From the NCBI GenBank assembly GCA_023423675.1, contig JAFAFD010000261.1:1-58159 (forward strand): 58,159 bases of DNA. The letters run 5' to 3'. The notes beneath the pieces are model-generated. The model was not told the DNA's origin. It saw only the letters and a program-made list of their open reading frames with translations, and did no database searches. The stretch comes from Pseudomonadota bacterium. Its GTDB lineage: Bacteria > Pseudomonadota > Gammaproteobacteria > Xanthomonadales > Xanthomonadaceae. Below are positions 32,262 through 44,000 of this stretch, piece after piece. The position numbers and the translations under genes were made by a program. Positions within the stretch are counted from its first letter, which is position 1. Every line of letters starts with the position of its first letter.

Positions 32262-33417
32262 CTACCGCGACGATTCCAACGACACGGCGGTAATCAGCGA
32301 CTCGGCCTGGATCGGCCTGACCGCGATCAGCGAGGGAACCGCCAGGATCAGCGAGACGGTGCTGTTCGGCCTGCTGGTGCTGCATACCGACACCGCGGTG
32401 GCTTCCGACGAGGCAATTGACCGTCCGGGGCACCTGCTGGCGGACCAGGCACACGCCAGCGACGAGGTGACCGACCAGTTGCGCGCCAGGGTGCTGGTGG
32501 TTGAAACGGCTACGGCGGGTGATCGCGTCACCGGCACCCTTCGTGTCCTGCACGTCGATGACGCCCTGGTGTCGGATGGGGTGCTGGATCGCGTGCGCGG
32601 CCTGACGGTGGACGGTGCCACGGTGGCCGACGAAGCATTCGGCACCCGTCATGCGTACACCCTGGTGCTGGATGCCGCGCGCATCAGCGACAGCACCGGC
32701 CAGGCCGCCAGTGTCCTGGTCGAGGACGCCGCCACCGTCAGTGATCAGGCAACTGGGACGCTGCACGGTCGCGTACTGCTGGTGGATGGGGCGTCCCTCG
32801 CCGACGAGGTGGTGGACGCGCACCAGGCCGTGCAGGCGCTGCTGGTGGACGGGGCATCCATTGCCGCGCTGGTGCTGGACCATCTGGTGGCGCGCGACCT
32901 GGTATCGGATGCCGTGGTGATCGAGGACATCACCGTGGGGGGCGACCAGGACGGCGGCCAGGCTTGGACCGCAAACGTCGATAGCTGGGCGATGAGCCGC
33001 TACGCGCCATATACCTTCCGGTCGCTTGCTGTGATCGACGGTCGGCTGTACGGGATCGCCGAAGACGGCGTTTATGCGCTGGACGGTGACAGCCAGCCGG
33101 TGGCCGGCAGAATCGCGACCGGGAAACTGGACATCGGCCAGGGCGCGCTGGTGCATCCGCATAGCGCCTATCTGGAGTATGCACTGGATGCTGATGGCAC
33201 GGTGGCCATGGACGTGACCACCACGCAAAGCGGCAGCGCAGTGACCTACAGCTACCCGCTGGAGAGCGAGCCTGCAGACGAGTTGACCAATGGGCGCTTC
33301 AAGTTCGGCCGGGGCCTGCGCGGCAGGCACTTCACCTTCACGCTGCGCCTGACCGGCCGGCGCGGCTATATCAATGACCTGAGCGTCGAATCGGCGCCGA
33401 CCAACAGGAGAGTGTGA
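32254..33417 (+). CDS. Repeat-containing tail protein, 387 residues
   Basis: Residues about 10-225 hold roughly ten tandem units of 18-22 residues, each like VDGATVADEAFGTRHAYTLV: an acidic residue, a SD or AD pair and a hydrophobic end. Examples are DAALVSDGVLDRVRGL-type and GASLADEVVDAHQAV. The C-terminal part (YTFRSLAVIDGRLYGIAED, GRHFTFTLRLTGRRGYIND) is a conserved fold in podovirus tail proteins. The repeats look like a beta-helix or fibre shaft. The gene overlaps both neighbours by 1 to 8 bases. Confidence 0.65.
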   Translation: MSDYRDDSNDTAVISDSAWIGLTAISEGTARISETVLFGLLVLHTDTAVASDEAIDRPGHLLADQAHASDEVTDQLRARVLVVETATAGDRVTGTLRVLHVDDALVSDGVLDRVRGLTVDGATVADEAFGTRHAYTLVLDAARISDSTGQAASVLVEDAATVSDQATGTLHGRVLLVDGASLADEVVDAHQAVQALLVDGASIAALVLDHLVARDLVSDAVVIEDITVGGDQDGGQAWTANVDSWAMSRYAPYTFRSLAVIDGRLYGIAEDGVYALDGDSQPVAGRIATGKLDIGQGALVHPHSAYLEYALDADGTVAMDVTTTQSGSAVTYSYPLESEPADELTNGRFKFGRGLRGRHFTFTLRLTGRRGYINDLSVESAPTNRRV

Positions 33418-35309
33418 TGGGTATCGCACCGGATAGCATCCTTGGCGTTGCGGTGGACACCGTTACGGACAAGATGAACGACCTTGAGGCGCTGGGCAGC
33501 AAGTACAGCGCAGAGCTGTCTGCCGCGCTGGCGAAGATCGGCGACATCACGGTGGCTGACGTGCCGGCACCGACGCGGCCGGATGCGCCTATCGCTTCGC
33601 CGCCGCCCGTCAACCTGGGCGAGCAGCCGACCTATAACCCGTCGCCGCTGATCAAGCCGGAAGCCCCTGGGGGCCTGAACATCGATGACCTGCTGGCCGA
33701 CCTGGACGTGGGCGATATGGACGACCTACCCGACGCGCCGACAATGATCCCGATCAACATCCCGGACGCGCCGAGCATGACGGCCATCCCGGTGCCGGAA
33801 CGCCCGGACATCGACACCACGGTGGAGATTCCCGATGCTCCGCAGATCGCCATGCCGGACATGGAAGCGCTGGAACAGATCCGACTGCCGGAATTCGTGT
33901 TCCCCGAGTTGCCCACGTTCGACGCCACGCCGCCGGACGCGAGCGGGATCACGGTGCCCAACGTCTTCATCAACTGGCTGGAGCCGGAGTACCAGTCCGA
34001 GGTGCTGGACGAGTTGCAAGCGAAGATCAAGGAACTGATGGCGGGCGGCACCGGACTGCCGGCGCCCATCGAGCAGGCGCTGTTCGCCCGTGCCCGCGAA
34101 CGCGACAGTGGCGAAACCACCCGCGCCGTGCAGGAGGCGGTCGATACTTGGGCCGCCCGCAATTTCTCCATGCCGCCGGGGATGCTCGCCAGGCAGGTAG
34201 ATGTGGTACGCGAGCAAGGCCGGCTGAAGGCGGCCGAACTGAACCGCGACATCCTGGTGCAAGCGGCCACCTGGGAAATCGAGAACCTGCGCTTCGCCGT
34301 GCAGCAGGGCCTGGCCCTCGAGCAGTTGACCGAGAACATGCACCAGAACATGGCGCAGCGCCTGTTCGAGGTCGCCCGCTTCCACGCGGAAAGCCAGATC
34401 AACGTGTTCAACGCGCAGATCAGCCTGTTCAACGCGCAGAACGCGGCCTTTGAGACGCTGGCGCAGGTCTACCGCACCAAGCTGGACGCGGCCATTTCCA
34501 AGCTGACCGCCTACAAGACCGCCGTGGAGGGCCAGGTGGCGCTGGGGCAGATCAACCAGCAGCGCGTCGAGGTGTTTAAGGCCAAGCTGGACGCCGTACA
34601 GTCGAGCGTCGAGGTCTACAAGGCGCTGATGCAGGGCGCTTCAGTGCGCGCCGAGACGATCAAGAACCAGTTCGATGCCTACCGCGCAGACGTGCAGGCG
34701 TATGCCGAGCAGATCGGCGCCGAGAAGGTCAAGTTCGACGCCTACGAGGCCCGCGTCAAGGGTGAGTCGGCCAAGGCGGATGTGCTCGATGCGCAGGCCC
34801 GTGCCTACGCTTCAACCATCCAGGGGCTGGCGAACAAGGCCGATGTCAAGGTCAAGGGAGCGCAGATCAGGATGGAAGCGGCGCGCACCAAGGTGTCGAA
34901 GTTCTTGGCCGACGTGGACGCCTACAAGGCCACCCTGCAGGCCAGCCTGAGCGAGGTGCAGTACAACACGTCGGTGTTCCAGGCCCAAGTAGAAGCCTGG
35001 CGCGCAGCGGCCAGTGCCAACGTGGCCGACGCCGAAATGCAATCTCGCTTTGCCGACATGAACAGTCGGACCAACATCGCTTACGCGGAAATGCAGATCA
35101 GCGAGTACACCGCGAAGATGCAGAACGCTGTACAGCAGGCGCAGATCGCACTGGAGGCAGCCAAGGCCTTGGGGCAGTACACCGCCCAGCTCGCGGCCGG
35201 CGCTATGTCGGCGGCACATGTATCGGCCAGCATCAGTGGCTCTGGAAGTGCTAGTACAGGTGAAACAAAATCCGAAACAACTTCGACTTCTTATAATTAT
35301 AATTATTGA
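33417..35309 (+). CDS. Coiled-coil tail protein, 630 residues
   Basis: I choose the ATG overlapping the previous stop, with AGGAG upstream. The N-terminal 170 residues are Pro/Asp/Ile-rich (many PDAP and IPD repeats). Residues about 185-590 are almost continuous helix with Ala/Gln/Val heptads (for example INVFNAQISLFNAQNAAFE), and the end is a Ser/Thr-rich tail with a Tyr/Asn finish. This is an extended rod, like a tail needle, fibre stalk or ejection tube. It is the last gene before the reversed AT-rich gene. Confidence 0.65.
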   Translation: MGIAPDSILGVAVDTVTDKMNDLEALGSKYSAELSAALAKIGDITVADVPAPTRPDAPIASPPPVNLGEQPTYNPSPLIKPEAPGGLNIDDLLADLDVGDMDDLPDAPTMIPINIPDAPSMTAIPVPERPDIDTTVEIPDAPQIAMPDMEALEQIRLPEFVFPELPTFDATPPDASGITVPNVFINWLEPEYQSEVLDELQAKIKELMAGGTGLPAPIEQALFARARERDSGETTRAVQEAVDTWAARNFSMPPGMLARQVDVVREQGRLKAAELNRDILVQAATWEIENLRFAVQQGLALEQLTENMHQNMAQRLFEVARFHAESQINVFNAQISLFNAQNAAFETLAQVYRTKLDAAISKLTAYKTAVEGQVALGQINQQRVEVFKAKLDAVQSSVEVYKALMQGASVRAETIKNQFDAYRADVQAYAEQIGAEKVKFDAYEARVKGESAKADVLDAQARAYASTIQGLANKADVKVKGAQIRMEAARTKVSKFLADVDAYKATLQASLSEVQYNTSVFQAQVEAWRAAASANVADAEMQSRFADMNSRTNIAYAEMQISEYTAKMQNAVQQAQIALEAAKALGQYTAQLAAGAMSAAHVSASISGSGSASTGETKSETTSTSYNYNY

Positions 35310-35343
35310 TTATGTGGATCACGGAACATGGAAGTTTCGTATT

Positions 35344-35694
35344 CTAAGGCTGGTTGTCTTTTTGAAGGTTTCGATATTCTTCCCAAGGTTTTTTTTCTTC
35401 GTCATATAGCTTGCTGCATGCAATGAATATCATGCGGCCAGCTAAGTTGCTCGGTGTCTCCTTTCCTATTGCCATCATGCAATCTCTGCCTGACTTGTAG
35501 CCAAATAATCCTCTCCCAGACCCTTGTTCAACCTCTAAGAGTGCATTTGGGTATTGGCCTGCGCAAAGACTTATCACCACCCGGGCAGTCTGATCGTTTT
35601 GCACTTCTGGCATTTTATCCAAAATGCATGTTGCATAGTTTCCTGCTATTGAAGAGGTGGAGATAATTGTCAGTAGGAACAATAGATTTCTCAC
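35344..35694 (-). CDS. AT-rich secreted protein, likely cargo gene
   Basis: This reversed gene lies between tail genes that run the other way and is visibly richer in A/T than its surroundings. It starts with GTG (GGAG 10 bases upstream). The 116-residue product has a Sec signal peptide (MRNLLFLLTIISTSSIAG) and four later cysteines (YATCILD, VVISLCAG, RDCMMAI, FIACSKL), so it probably is exported and disulfide-bonded in the periplasm. Such genes (morons) often change the lysogen's surface or block other phages. I do not recognise a family. Confidence 0.65.
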   Translation of the reverse strand: MRNLLFLLTIISTSSIAGNYATCILDKMPEVQNDQTARVVISLCAGQYPNALLEVEQGSGRGLFGYKSGRDCMMAIGKETPSNLAGRMIFIACSKLYDEEKKPWEEYRNLQKDNQP

Positions 35695-35768
35695 AAGTAC
35701 TTTTCTCCGGTTGTGCGCCCGGAATATATAGCTTTTGGTTCATTGGCGGAAAGTGGATACGCCATAGC

Positions 35769-35784
35769 CCCCTGTAGGGTTCGT
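35769..35784 (+). promoter_or_regulatory. Copy 3 of intergenic CCCCCTGTARGG motif
   Basis: CCCCCTGTAGGGTTCG lies 60 bases upstream of the 720-residue virion gene, in the gap behind the reversed cargo gene. Confidence 0.55.
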
Positions 35785-35843
35785 CCAAAAATGAGACGAG
35801 CAGCAAGATTGAATCTGTATCCAAGCCGTTTTAGAGGCATCCC

Positions 35844-38006
35844 ATGTACGGATTCAAGAAGGGCGCCAAGCCCAAGCAACGATTTGCAGATGGTGGGCGG
35901 GTGCGTGGTCCAGGCTCTGGCACCTCCGACGACATCGACACCGAGGTGCCTGCGGGCAGCTACATCATGCCGGCCGACTCGACCGAGCAGATTGGGGAAG
36001 CGGCGTTGCAGGGTATGGGGGCGCCGGTCCCGGTCAGCCTGAGTAACGGCGAGTACCAGATGCCTCCCGAGCAGGTTCACGCCGTTGGCGTGCAGGCGCT
36101 GGACGCTGTGAAGAATGCCACTCATGTGCCGGTAGCCCAGCAGGCAAAAGGGTTCTCTCCGCGTAAAAGGGGAGGGAATGGCGCCGAGAAGCCAGAATTG
36201 TTCTTCGCCGACGGCGGGGTTGTTGATGAAGAGCGTAAAAAGCAGACCCGTTTCGACATCACCAACACGCCCGCCGCCCAGCGTGCTGCTGGCGTTGTGC
36301 CGGAGGCATCGGCTCCCGTAGCCACCAGCGGCTACAGTGCAGACCCCACCATGGCAAGGGCGCAGGCCAATATCGATGCTGAACGGCAAGCAATGGCTGT
36401 GCATCGGCAGCGCACTGCTGATGCCGCGAATCTTCAGCCAGGAGTGGAGCCTGGCTACAGCGACAACCTCTATACCGCCAACGCCCAGGCACGTTCGGAT
36501 GCAGCCCGGCAGCAACAGGCTGTGGCGCAGTCCGGTGCGCTGCCAGATGCGCCGTCGGCGCAAGGCTTCGCGCCCTCGCGACAAGGTAATGACCCGGCCA
36601 GAGCTGCAAGGATGCAGGCTCAGTTTGATCAACCGGTAACGGGCCCTGATCGATCTAAAGCTGCTGGTTTCACTCCGCAGTACCGTACTGAAGGGCCAGG
36701 CTGGCGAACCGACTCGGTTCTCCGCGGGACGGGTGACGACGTAGCGCAGCAGTGGGCATCGGGTGAGTATGCCCGAGGCTTTGGGACTGGCGTGCGTGGG
36801 GCGCTTGCGGCGGTTCCGGCAGCATTCGCTGATGCTGGAGAGGATGTCGGTCGATTGGCTGAACCGGTGGTCAACTTCGGTAAAGGGCTATTCGGATGGG
36901 ATGACACTCCGCCGGCGCTTCGTGGTCAGCAAGCGGCCCAGGGTGCAGCAGCTCCAAGTTCCAGTGCTGTGCCCGGGCGAGGCCAGGTGTTGCCGGCTGC
37001 TGGTTCGCCTACCGGAGCGTTGGAGTCGGCGGCGAATACTGGAGCCGCTATGCCAGGCGCCGGTGGCTCGGACCTGCCCAACAACGTGACGCGGGTGGGC
37101 AACAGCTTCTCCGGCACAACAATCCGCCCGGGCTACACCGTTAACGGGGAAGCTCAAGCTGCCGGGTTCACCCCAGGTGGTCAGCGGAGTGCTCAAAACC
37201 AGCGCGCAGTGGAGAACCTGCTGGCCCGAACGCCTGATGTGGGTATGGGGTTCAGTCCGAGTACTGTTTCTCAGGTACCGCCGATGACCCCGGACGCGCT
37301 GGCTCAGTACAACGCCGGTAACTCCAGCGCGCCTCGAGTAACCGTGGTTCCCGATAGCTCTCGGGCCGATAGCGTTCGCCAGGCCGCCTTGAATGCAGCC
37401 TCAACACCTTATCGCGGTTCGCCGAACGGGCAGTTAACTGCCCGCCAGATCGACAACCTGTTCGGGCTCCAGCAGAGCGATGACCGCAATGCTACGTCCT
37501 TGGCGAGCACTCGGGCGAATAACGACACGGCCTTGGCGCGAGAGCAGGTGCAGCAGCAGGGCGCCAATCAGCGCGCTGCTCTACAGGAAATGGGGCAGGG
37601 CGCGCGCTTCCTCGCCTCCAACGAACTCGATCGCCAACGCCTGGCTGGTGAGCAAGAGGCCAGGGGTTTCCAAACCCGCGCCGCCCAGCGCATCGAGAAG
37701 CTGTACGAGCAGTACGACAAGGCTGCTCCCGAAGACCGCGCCGCGATCGCCGAACAGATTCGTGTGCTTGCTGGTAAGGACGCTCCGAATCGCTTCACCG
37801 TGGTACCTGGCGGCCAGGAGTACGACCCGCAGTCCATGCAACTTCTGACGCGCCCTGCACGAGTACTCAACAACCAGACCGGACAATTTATCGACCAGCA
37901 AACGCAGTCGGCGCAACCCGTCGCTCCGCGAACTGGTGAGGTGCGAAGTGGATACCGGTTCAAGGGAGGGAACCCTGCCGACCAGAATAATTGGGAGAAG
38001 GTGTAA
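35844..38006 (+). CDS. Internal virion or ejection protein, 720 residues
   Basis: The N-terminus carries the phage motif FADGG-x-V-x-GPG-x-GTSDDI...GSYIMPADS and a second related copy (SLSNGEYQMPPEQ). This DGG...GEYxxP module is common in phage tape-measure and internal proteins. The rest is Ala/Gln-rich, with a Gly/Ala hydrophobic stretch (FGTGVRGALAAVPAAFADAG) and a C-terminal helix (RAAQRIEKLYEQYDKAA). It overlaps the giant gene by one base, so it is likely an ejection protein made together with it. It follows a CCCCCTGTAGGG motif. Confidence 0.65.
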   Translation: MYGFKKGAKPKQRFADGGRVRGPGSGTSDDIDTEVPAGSYIMPADSTEQIGEAALQGMGAPVPVSLSNGEYQMPPEQVHAVGVQALDAVKNATHVPVAQQAKGFSPRKRGGNGAEKPELFFADGGVVDEERKKQTRFDITNTPAAQRAAGVVPEASAPVATSGYSADPTMARAQANIDAERQAMAVHRQRTADAANLQPGVEPGYSDNLYTANAQARSDAARQQQAVAQSGALPDAPSAQGFAPSRQGNDPARAARMQAQFDQPVTGPDRSKAAGFTPQYRTEGPGWRTDSVLRGTGDDVAQQWASGEYARGFGTGVRGALAAVPAAFADAGEDVGRLAEPVVNFGKGLFGWDDTPPALRGQQAAQGAAAPSSSAVPGRGQVLPAAGSPTGALESAANTGAAMPGAGGSDLPNNVTRVGNSFSGTTIRPGYTVNGEAQAAGFTPGGQRSAQNQRAVENLLARTPDVGMGFSPSTVSQVPPMTPDALAQYNAGNSSAPRVTVVPDSSRADSVRQAALNAASTPYRGSPNGQLTARQIDNLFGLQQSDDRNATSLASTRANNDTALAREQVQQQGANQRAALQEMGQGARFLASNELDRQRLAGEQEARGFQTRAAQRIEKLYEQYDKAAPEDRAAIAEQIRVLAGKDAPNRFTVVPGGQEYDPQSMQLLTRPARVLNNQTGQFIDQQTQSAQPVAPRTGEVRSGYRFKGGNPADQNNWEKV

Positions 38007-41000
38007 TGGCCGATACCAGCAAGCCATGGGAAGAGTTCGCGTCTCAACAGCCAGTAACTGGTGGCGAGAAGCCGTGGGAGGAGTTCGGTGGCGAGACGAA
38101 GGAGGAGGGAAGAGGCCTGATCGGGCATGCGCGCGACCTTGGCCTATCCGTGGCCAAGGGGGTGATTGGGGTTCCGGAAGCGGCTGTTGGCCTCGCTGAT
38201 ATCCCAACAGAGGGCCGCGTAGGTAAGTTCCTCGAGAACCAGGACGGCATGCTCGGCTTCCGGCCCCGGGAGGCGAAGGATTTCCTGAGTGATCTGCACA
38301 CCGATCAGTACAAACAGCAACAGCAGGACTTTCAGGATGCTGATGGCGTCGTAGACAAGACGCTGCATGCTGTACAGAACCCGTCGATGGTCGTGAACAC
38401 CGTAGCGGAGTCTTTGCCTTCCATGTTGGCGGGGGGCGCGGTCGGTCGTGGCGTTCGGGCGCTGGCTCCAGCGTTGGCACCTGTGGCAGCCGGCGCGGCT
38501 GGCGAAGGGGCGGTTATGGCTGGTCAGCAAGCAGAGCAGATCCGCCAAGAAACTGATGACGGCTTGCTCACTCCGGCGCAGTCGGGAGCTGCGGTGGCCA
38601 CTGGTGTGTTGGGAAGTCTGTTTTCCCTTGCCGGCGGTAGCTTGGCCAAGAAACTGGGTATCGGTGATGCGGATACCCTCCTCGCTGGTGGTGCCAACCC
38701 AGGACAACTGGTCAGCGAACTGGCGTCCATGCCGGCGAAGAGCATTCCGCGGAAGGTGATAGAGGGCGCAATCTCCGAGGGCTTCCTTGAGGAACTGCCA
38801 CAGTCCGCATCTGAGCAGGTTCTGCAAAACCTGGCGCTGGGACGGGACTGGGCCAGCGGCCTGGATGAAGCGATGGTAATGGGAACGCTGGCCGGGATGG
38901 CCATGGGTGGGCCGGCGGCGGTTCTGCATGGCGGTCAGCCGGCAGCGTCCCGTGGCCTGGCGGATGCGGACGCTACCTTCGAGAGTACCCCGGGCCTTGA
39001 GGGGCAGACCGAGACGACTGCGCCACTGGCACTCCCAGCTCCAGTGTATGAGGCTGGTTCTGACGGCCAGGTCCGGACCACGGTCGACCAGAACTCCGCT
39101 ACCCAGGCACAGCGTCAGCAAGAGGCTGAACGTCTGGACCGAATCCGTCGAGGTGAAGTCACCGATGTGACTCCGGTCCCGGCGGCCCCAAAGCGCTCCG
39201 AGCAGATGGGTCTGGACCCGGCTGCTGGGCCACTGTCTGGTGCTGCTGCGCAGGCCGTGGACAGTGGCGCAACTGACCAGATGGTGCAACAAGCCGCGCT
39301 CCAGCAGGCAGCCGAGGAGGCGCAGAAGAGCGGCAGGAAAGGTGATCAGGTCAACCCGGAAACCGGTGAGATTACAGCGGAGCAGGGTGATCTGCTGGCA
39401 TCCGATCCTGTCACCGATCTGCAGGGCCGCCTGGAATTTGTACGCCGGCAAGCCCGTGCCACCGGATGGGACGCGAAGAAAATCGCCGAGCGCGATCGCT
39501 TGCAGGAGGAACTGGACAAGCTCGCGCCAGCGCCGGATGCCGGCTACATGCAGCGCGTCGGTGAGCGCGTGAAGCGTATCGAGGCCGCGCAGAGCCCCGA
39601 TGAAATTGCCGCGATCCTCGCCGAGGATCAGCAGGATGAGCAGCGCCACCAGAACGCCGCTGGCCGGGTGGAGCTAGCCGCCCGCGCTCGCGGCTTCGCC
39701 CTGGACCAGGCGGCGCAGCAGCAAGCCCCGACGCCAATCGGCGTGCAGGACGACATCCAGCAGGCCCAAGGCAAGGCTGACGCGCAGCAGGCGCAAGCCG
39801 CACAACCGGCTGTATCGCTGGCGCCGGCAGCGGAATCCGTACCGGCAGCACCTGCGACCGAGGCGAAAGCGACCAACCTGAAGGACGCCATTTCGAAGGT
39901 ACGCCAGGCCAAACAGAAGCCCGAGCAGCCTGCGGCGCTGCAGGCCGTGCGTCGCGGAGAGGTGGGCGGAAAGCTGGGCAGTGGCGAAGTAGTGACCACC
40001 AGCAGCGGGCGGCAGACGACGCCTTTCCCGAAGGTCAGCGTGGACTCCAGCCGCAAGGCGACCAGCACCATCAAGGCCGTGGACCAGTGGCTGATGCAGA
40101 ATGCCCTGGATGAAGCGCGCTCGCGCGGCGACGAGTTCAACGCGCGCCAGTTCGAGGCGAACCTGGCGAAGCCGCAGCGGGCCGATAAGGACGCTGCCGA
40201 GGAATACTTGTTCGGCCAACAGCCTGCTGTGCAGCCCCGCGTGCTGAAGCCACTGGCGCCGAAGTCTACCGCCACCGACAACAGCGCAAGCTGGGTCATC
40301 CGAAACAAGGAAACCGGTGAGGTGATCGCGGAAACGTTCGACCGTAAGAAGGTTGACGCGCTCAACACCGAGAAATACGAAGCGGTGCCGATCCAGCAGC
40401 ACCTGGCGAGCCTGAACAAGCCCAAGGTGCCCAGCATCGAAGGCAAGGACATCGGCGAAGGGTGGGCGGAGTTCAGCAAGGAATCGGGCACCGTGGGTAT
40501 CCCTCGCGCCGACATGCCGCAGATCAAGGCCGAGCACCGCGGCGCGATGGTGAACTTCCTGAGCGCTCGTGGCGTGCAGCATCAGGAAGAGACAGTTCCC
40601 GCAGATACCCTCAAACCGACGCAGGCTGAATTCAGCCGCGACAAGGTGGCGAAGGCCAAGGACTTCGAGGGTGGCAACCGCTCCATCTTGGTTTCGCGCG
40701 AAGGCAACGTGTTGGATGGGCATCACCAGTGGATGGCCGCCCGCGACAACGGCGAAGAGGTGAGGGTGATTCGCCTGGATGCCCCCATCCGCGACCTGGT
40801 GAAACTGGCCCACGAGTTTCCCAGTTCCACCACCGATGCCAGCAGCGGGCAGGGTGCCACGGTTGACGCGAGACAGGTGAGGCCCGTGCCTGAGCCAGCC
40901 GCTCCTGATGTGCCGAAGAAGAGGCCGCGCGGCGTGCTGGCAAAGAGGTTCCAGGCTGAGGCCCAGGCCCGCGCCGAATACTTCACCCCCGGCAACGTGG

Positions 41001-44000
41001 TGCGAGGTTACGGCGCCAACTACGACAGGGTTATCAGCTACAACCCGACCGAATCGGGAAGCTGGACCGTCACGGTGCGCAGTGTACGCAAGGAAGGCGA
41101 CACCTGGGTGGATGTCCCGGGCGAGAGCGAGCGCACTCACATGACGGCGCCGGATGCGCGCGACATGAAGCGCGGCCCGGCCGGCCGTATCGCAACACAG
41201 GGGGCGCCAACCGCCGATGAGTTCCCCTTGAAGGAAGCCGCCGCCAGCTACTCCGGTATCTCGAACAGCAGCAGCCAGCGAGCGAAGTCCGATGCGGATG
41301 AGTTCCAGACCTACATCGACGTGGCCCGCGACGCGGGCGCTGTCGTGGCGCGCACCGATGCTCAGCAGGCGGCCGTGGAGCAAGCCACACGAGAATTGCG
41401 CGCCGATTACCTGGCCCAGTACCGACGCCTGATGAACGTGCGCGCCGGCACCTACAGCGGTTATGTTGTCGGGCGTTCTGGACTGAACAGCAAGCAGGCG
41501 GACAGGCGCAACAGCGCCTACGACCGCGCCATCGACACATTCGTGGCCTGGCAGAAGGCCAATCAGGATCGCGTGCGCCAGGCGGCCCTGGACGCCCGTA
41601 CCGACGAGGAAAAGGCGGCAGATCGCCAGGCCGCCGAGCAGGCCCGCGCCGACAAGGCGCAGCGCAAGGAAGACGGGGACCGCAGCCTGATGCGCAGGAT
41701 TCTGTCCTGGAAGAAGGGCAGCGAGCCGGTGGCGATCACCAAGGCCGCGCACCTTGCCGGGGTGAACTTCGGCAAGGATGGCTACCCGACCAGCATTAAG
41801 TTGACGCCGACCGATGGCAGCGTGCTGACCAGCGACAAGTTCGACCTGGCGGCGCTGTTCCGTGAGCGCGGCATGAGCGTGCCGGAGTCGAAACGCCGCG
41901 TGCGTGAACTGGTCGATTTCGTGCGCGCCGAGGATGCAGCCCGGCCCCAGTCCGAACCGGCAGAGGCACCCAAGCCCGAGCCCGCGCAGCCCAGCGATTC
42001 GAAAACCCCGACGCTCGATGCGCATGTAGCCCTCATGCAGCGCGCGCGCAGTGGGGAGGCGACCGCCGACGAGTTCCGCCAGGCATTCGAGCGTACGCAG
42101 AACGCCCGCGACGCCCTGGTGGCCGAGCTGGGCACTATGAAGAAGGATGACCTGCTGAAGTTAGGCGGCTACAGCTTCTTCCACCGCTACCGCAACGAGA
42201 AGAAGGCAGCGATTGTCGATGCCCTGGTTGGTCGCGTGCTGGAGGAATTTGCGCTGGGCCGCAGCTACGGCCCGAGCAGCTACGTGATGTCGGCTGCCGG
42301 CCTAGAAGCGCACCGCCAGGCCAAGGCCAGCGCGCTGGCCGAGCTGGTGGCGAACACCACCGACGACGACATCAAGGCGCACGCCGCCGAGGTCGCCGAG
42401 GCGCAGCAGGAAGTCCAGGCCCGCCGGGAAGCGCAGCAGAAGGCTGTCGCCAACCCGCAGACCCTCGCCGAGTTCCGCCAGGCAGTGAGCTACAACATGG
42501 AGACGCACGGGGAGTCCCTGCGGGAGGCGTTCATGCGCCTGACGCCGGAACAGCGTATTCGCTACGACGAACTGGAAGCCGAGAGCACTAAGGCCCTGCG
42601 TGAGCAGGCCAAGGTACAGGCCAAGACCCGCGTAGCCAGCGCCGGGCAGACTACGGCCGGCGACATCATCGAGACGAAGCACACCAAGCACGGGCATGAC
42701 CTTTTCGTGGTGCAACTGGCCGAGCGCGTCAGCCGCGAGGATTACGACACCCTGAACAATTCGGCGAAGCGGCTGGGCGGCAGCTACAGCAGTTACCGTG
42801 GGAATGGTGCTGTCCCCGGCTTCCAGTTCCGCACCCGCGAGGCGGCCGAAGCATTCCGCAAGCTGGTGACCGGCGACACCGCCGACGCGCAGGCCGTTGC
42901 AGAAGCGCGCCGCGACGCCTTCGAGGATGACCGCAACCAGAGCGCCGCCCAGCGGCTGCGCACCATGGCCCAGGCTCTCAACGAGCGGGCCGATGATTCC
43001 CTGAGCCGCGTACGCAAGCAGAACACCGATCGCCGTGCGCGGATGGCCGCCAGTGCCGAAGCCTCGGCGCGCGCCGACAAGGCATTGGCCGCCACCATGA
43101 ACAACCTGGCTGCCGCCATCGAAGGCGGCAAGGCGAAGTTCCTGGACACCGTGCGGCAGAAAGTGCAAGTGGAGTTCCTGGCGCGGGAACTGCGCAATGC
43201 AAAGGACGCGCAAATTCGAGCGAAGTACCCGACTTATGGCGAGCAGGAGAAACACCGTGGCGAGCCGGTGGACGCCGAGACGGTGGACTACTCCACATTC
43301 CCCAGTTACACCGCCATGCGCTCCGACCTGGCGAGCCTGGCGCGCCAGATGGCGGAAGTGGACGGCCTGAAGAAACTGGCCGCGCGCCTGGAGAAGGTCG
43401 CCGACGATGTGACCGAGGCCTACACCGGCTGGGCCAAGCAGAACCTTCTGTCCGTCAGCCGCTTCACCCGCGGTGACCAGTTCGCCGACTTTAAGAGTCG
43501 CGAGGATGCCGAGCGTGCCATTCGCCGCTCCGGCCTCACCGGCAAGGCCATCGTGCTTCCGGTGAAACGCGGGCAGAACCGCATCGTCATGGCCCCCAGC
43601 GAAGCCATGAAGCTGGGCCTCTGGCAGGGCGACGGCGACAAGCGCATCACGCTGTCCGGCGAGTTCGGCGGCGAACTGGTGCAGGCCCTGGGCCGGCGCA
43701 GTGGCAGCAAGATCACCGTTCCGTGGGCGCTGGAGAGCGCGCACGAAAAGCGCAAGCGCCTGGAGAGCATGGGCATCTTCACCGGCAGCGAGTACCGCTC
43801 CGCACTGCGCGAGTTCGCAGCGCTGCGCGAGGCGCCCGCCGAGCCGGATAAGATCAAGCAGATGGAACGGGCGATGATCGGTCGTCGCAATGACGGCCTG
43901 GACTTCTTCCCGACCAGCGATGCCGTGGTGGAGTCCATGCTGGACGCCGCTGAGATTGGGGAGGGCATGTCTGTCCTGGAGCCATCCGCCGGGATGGGCC

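Noticed and set aside
37991..38006. Upstream TTG start for the giant gene
   Set aside because: The ATG at 38006 overlaps the previous stop and has a well-placed ribosome site, so the longer start is unnecessary.
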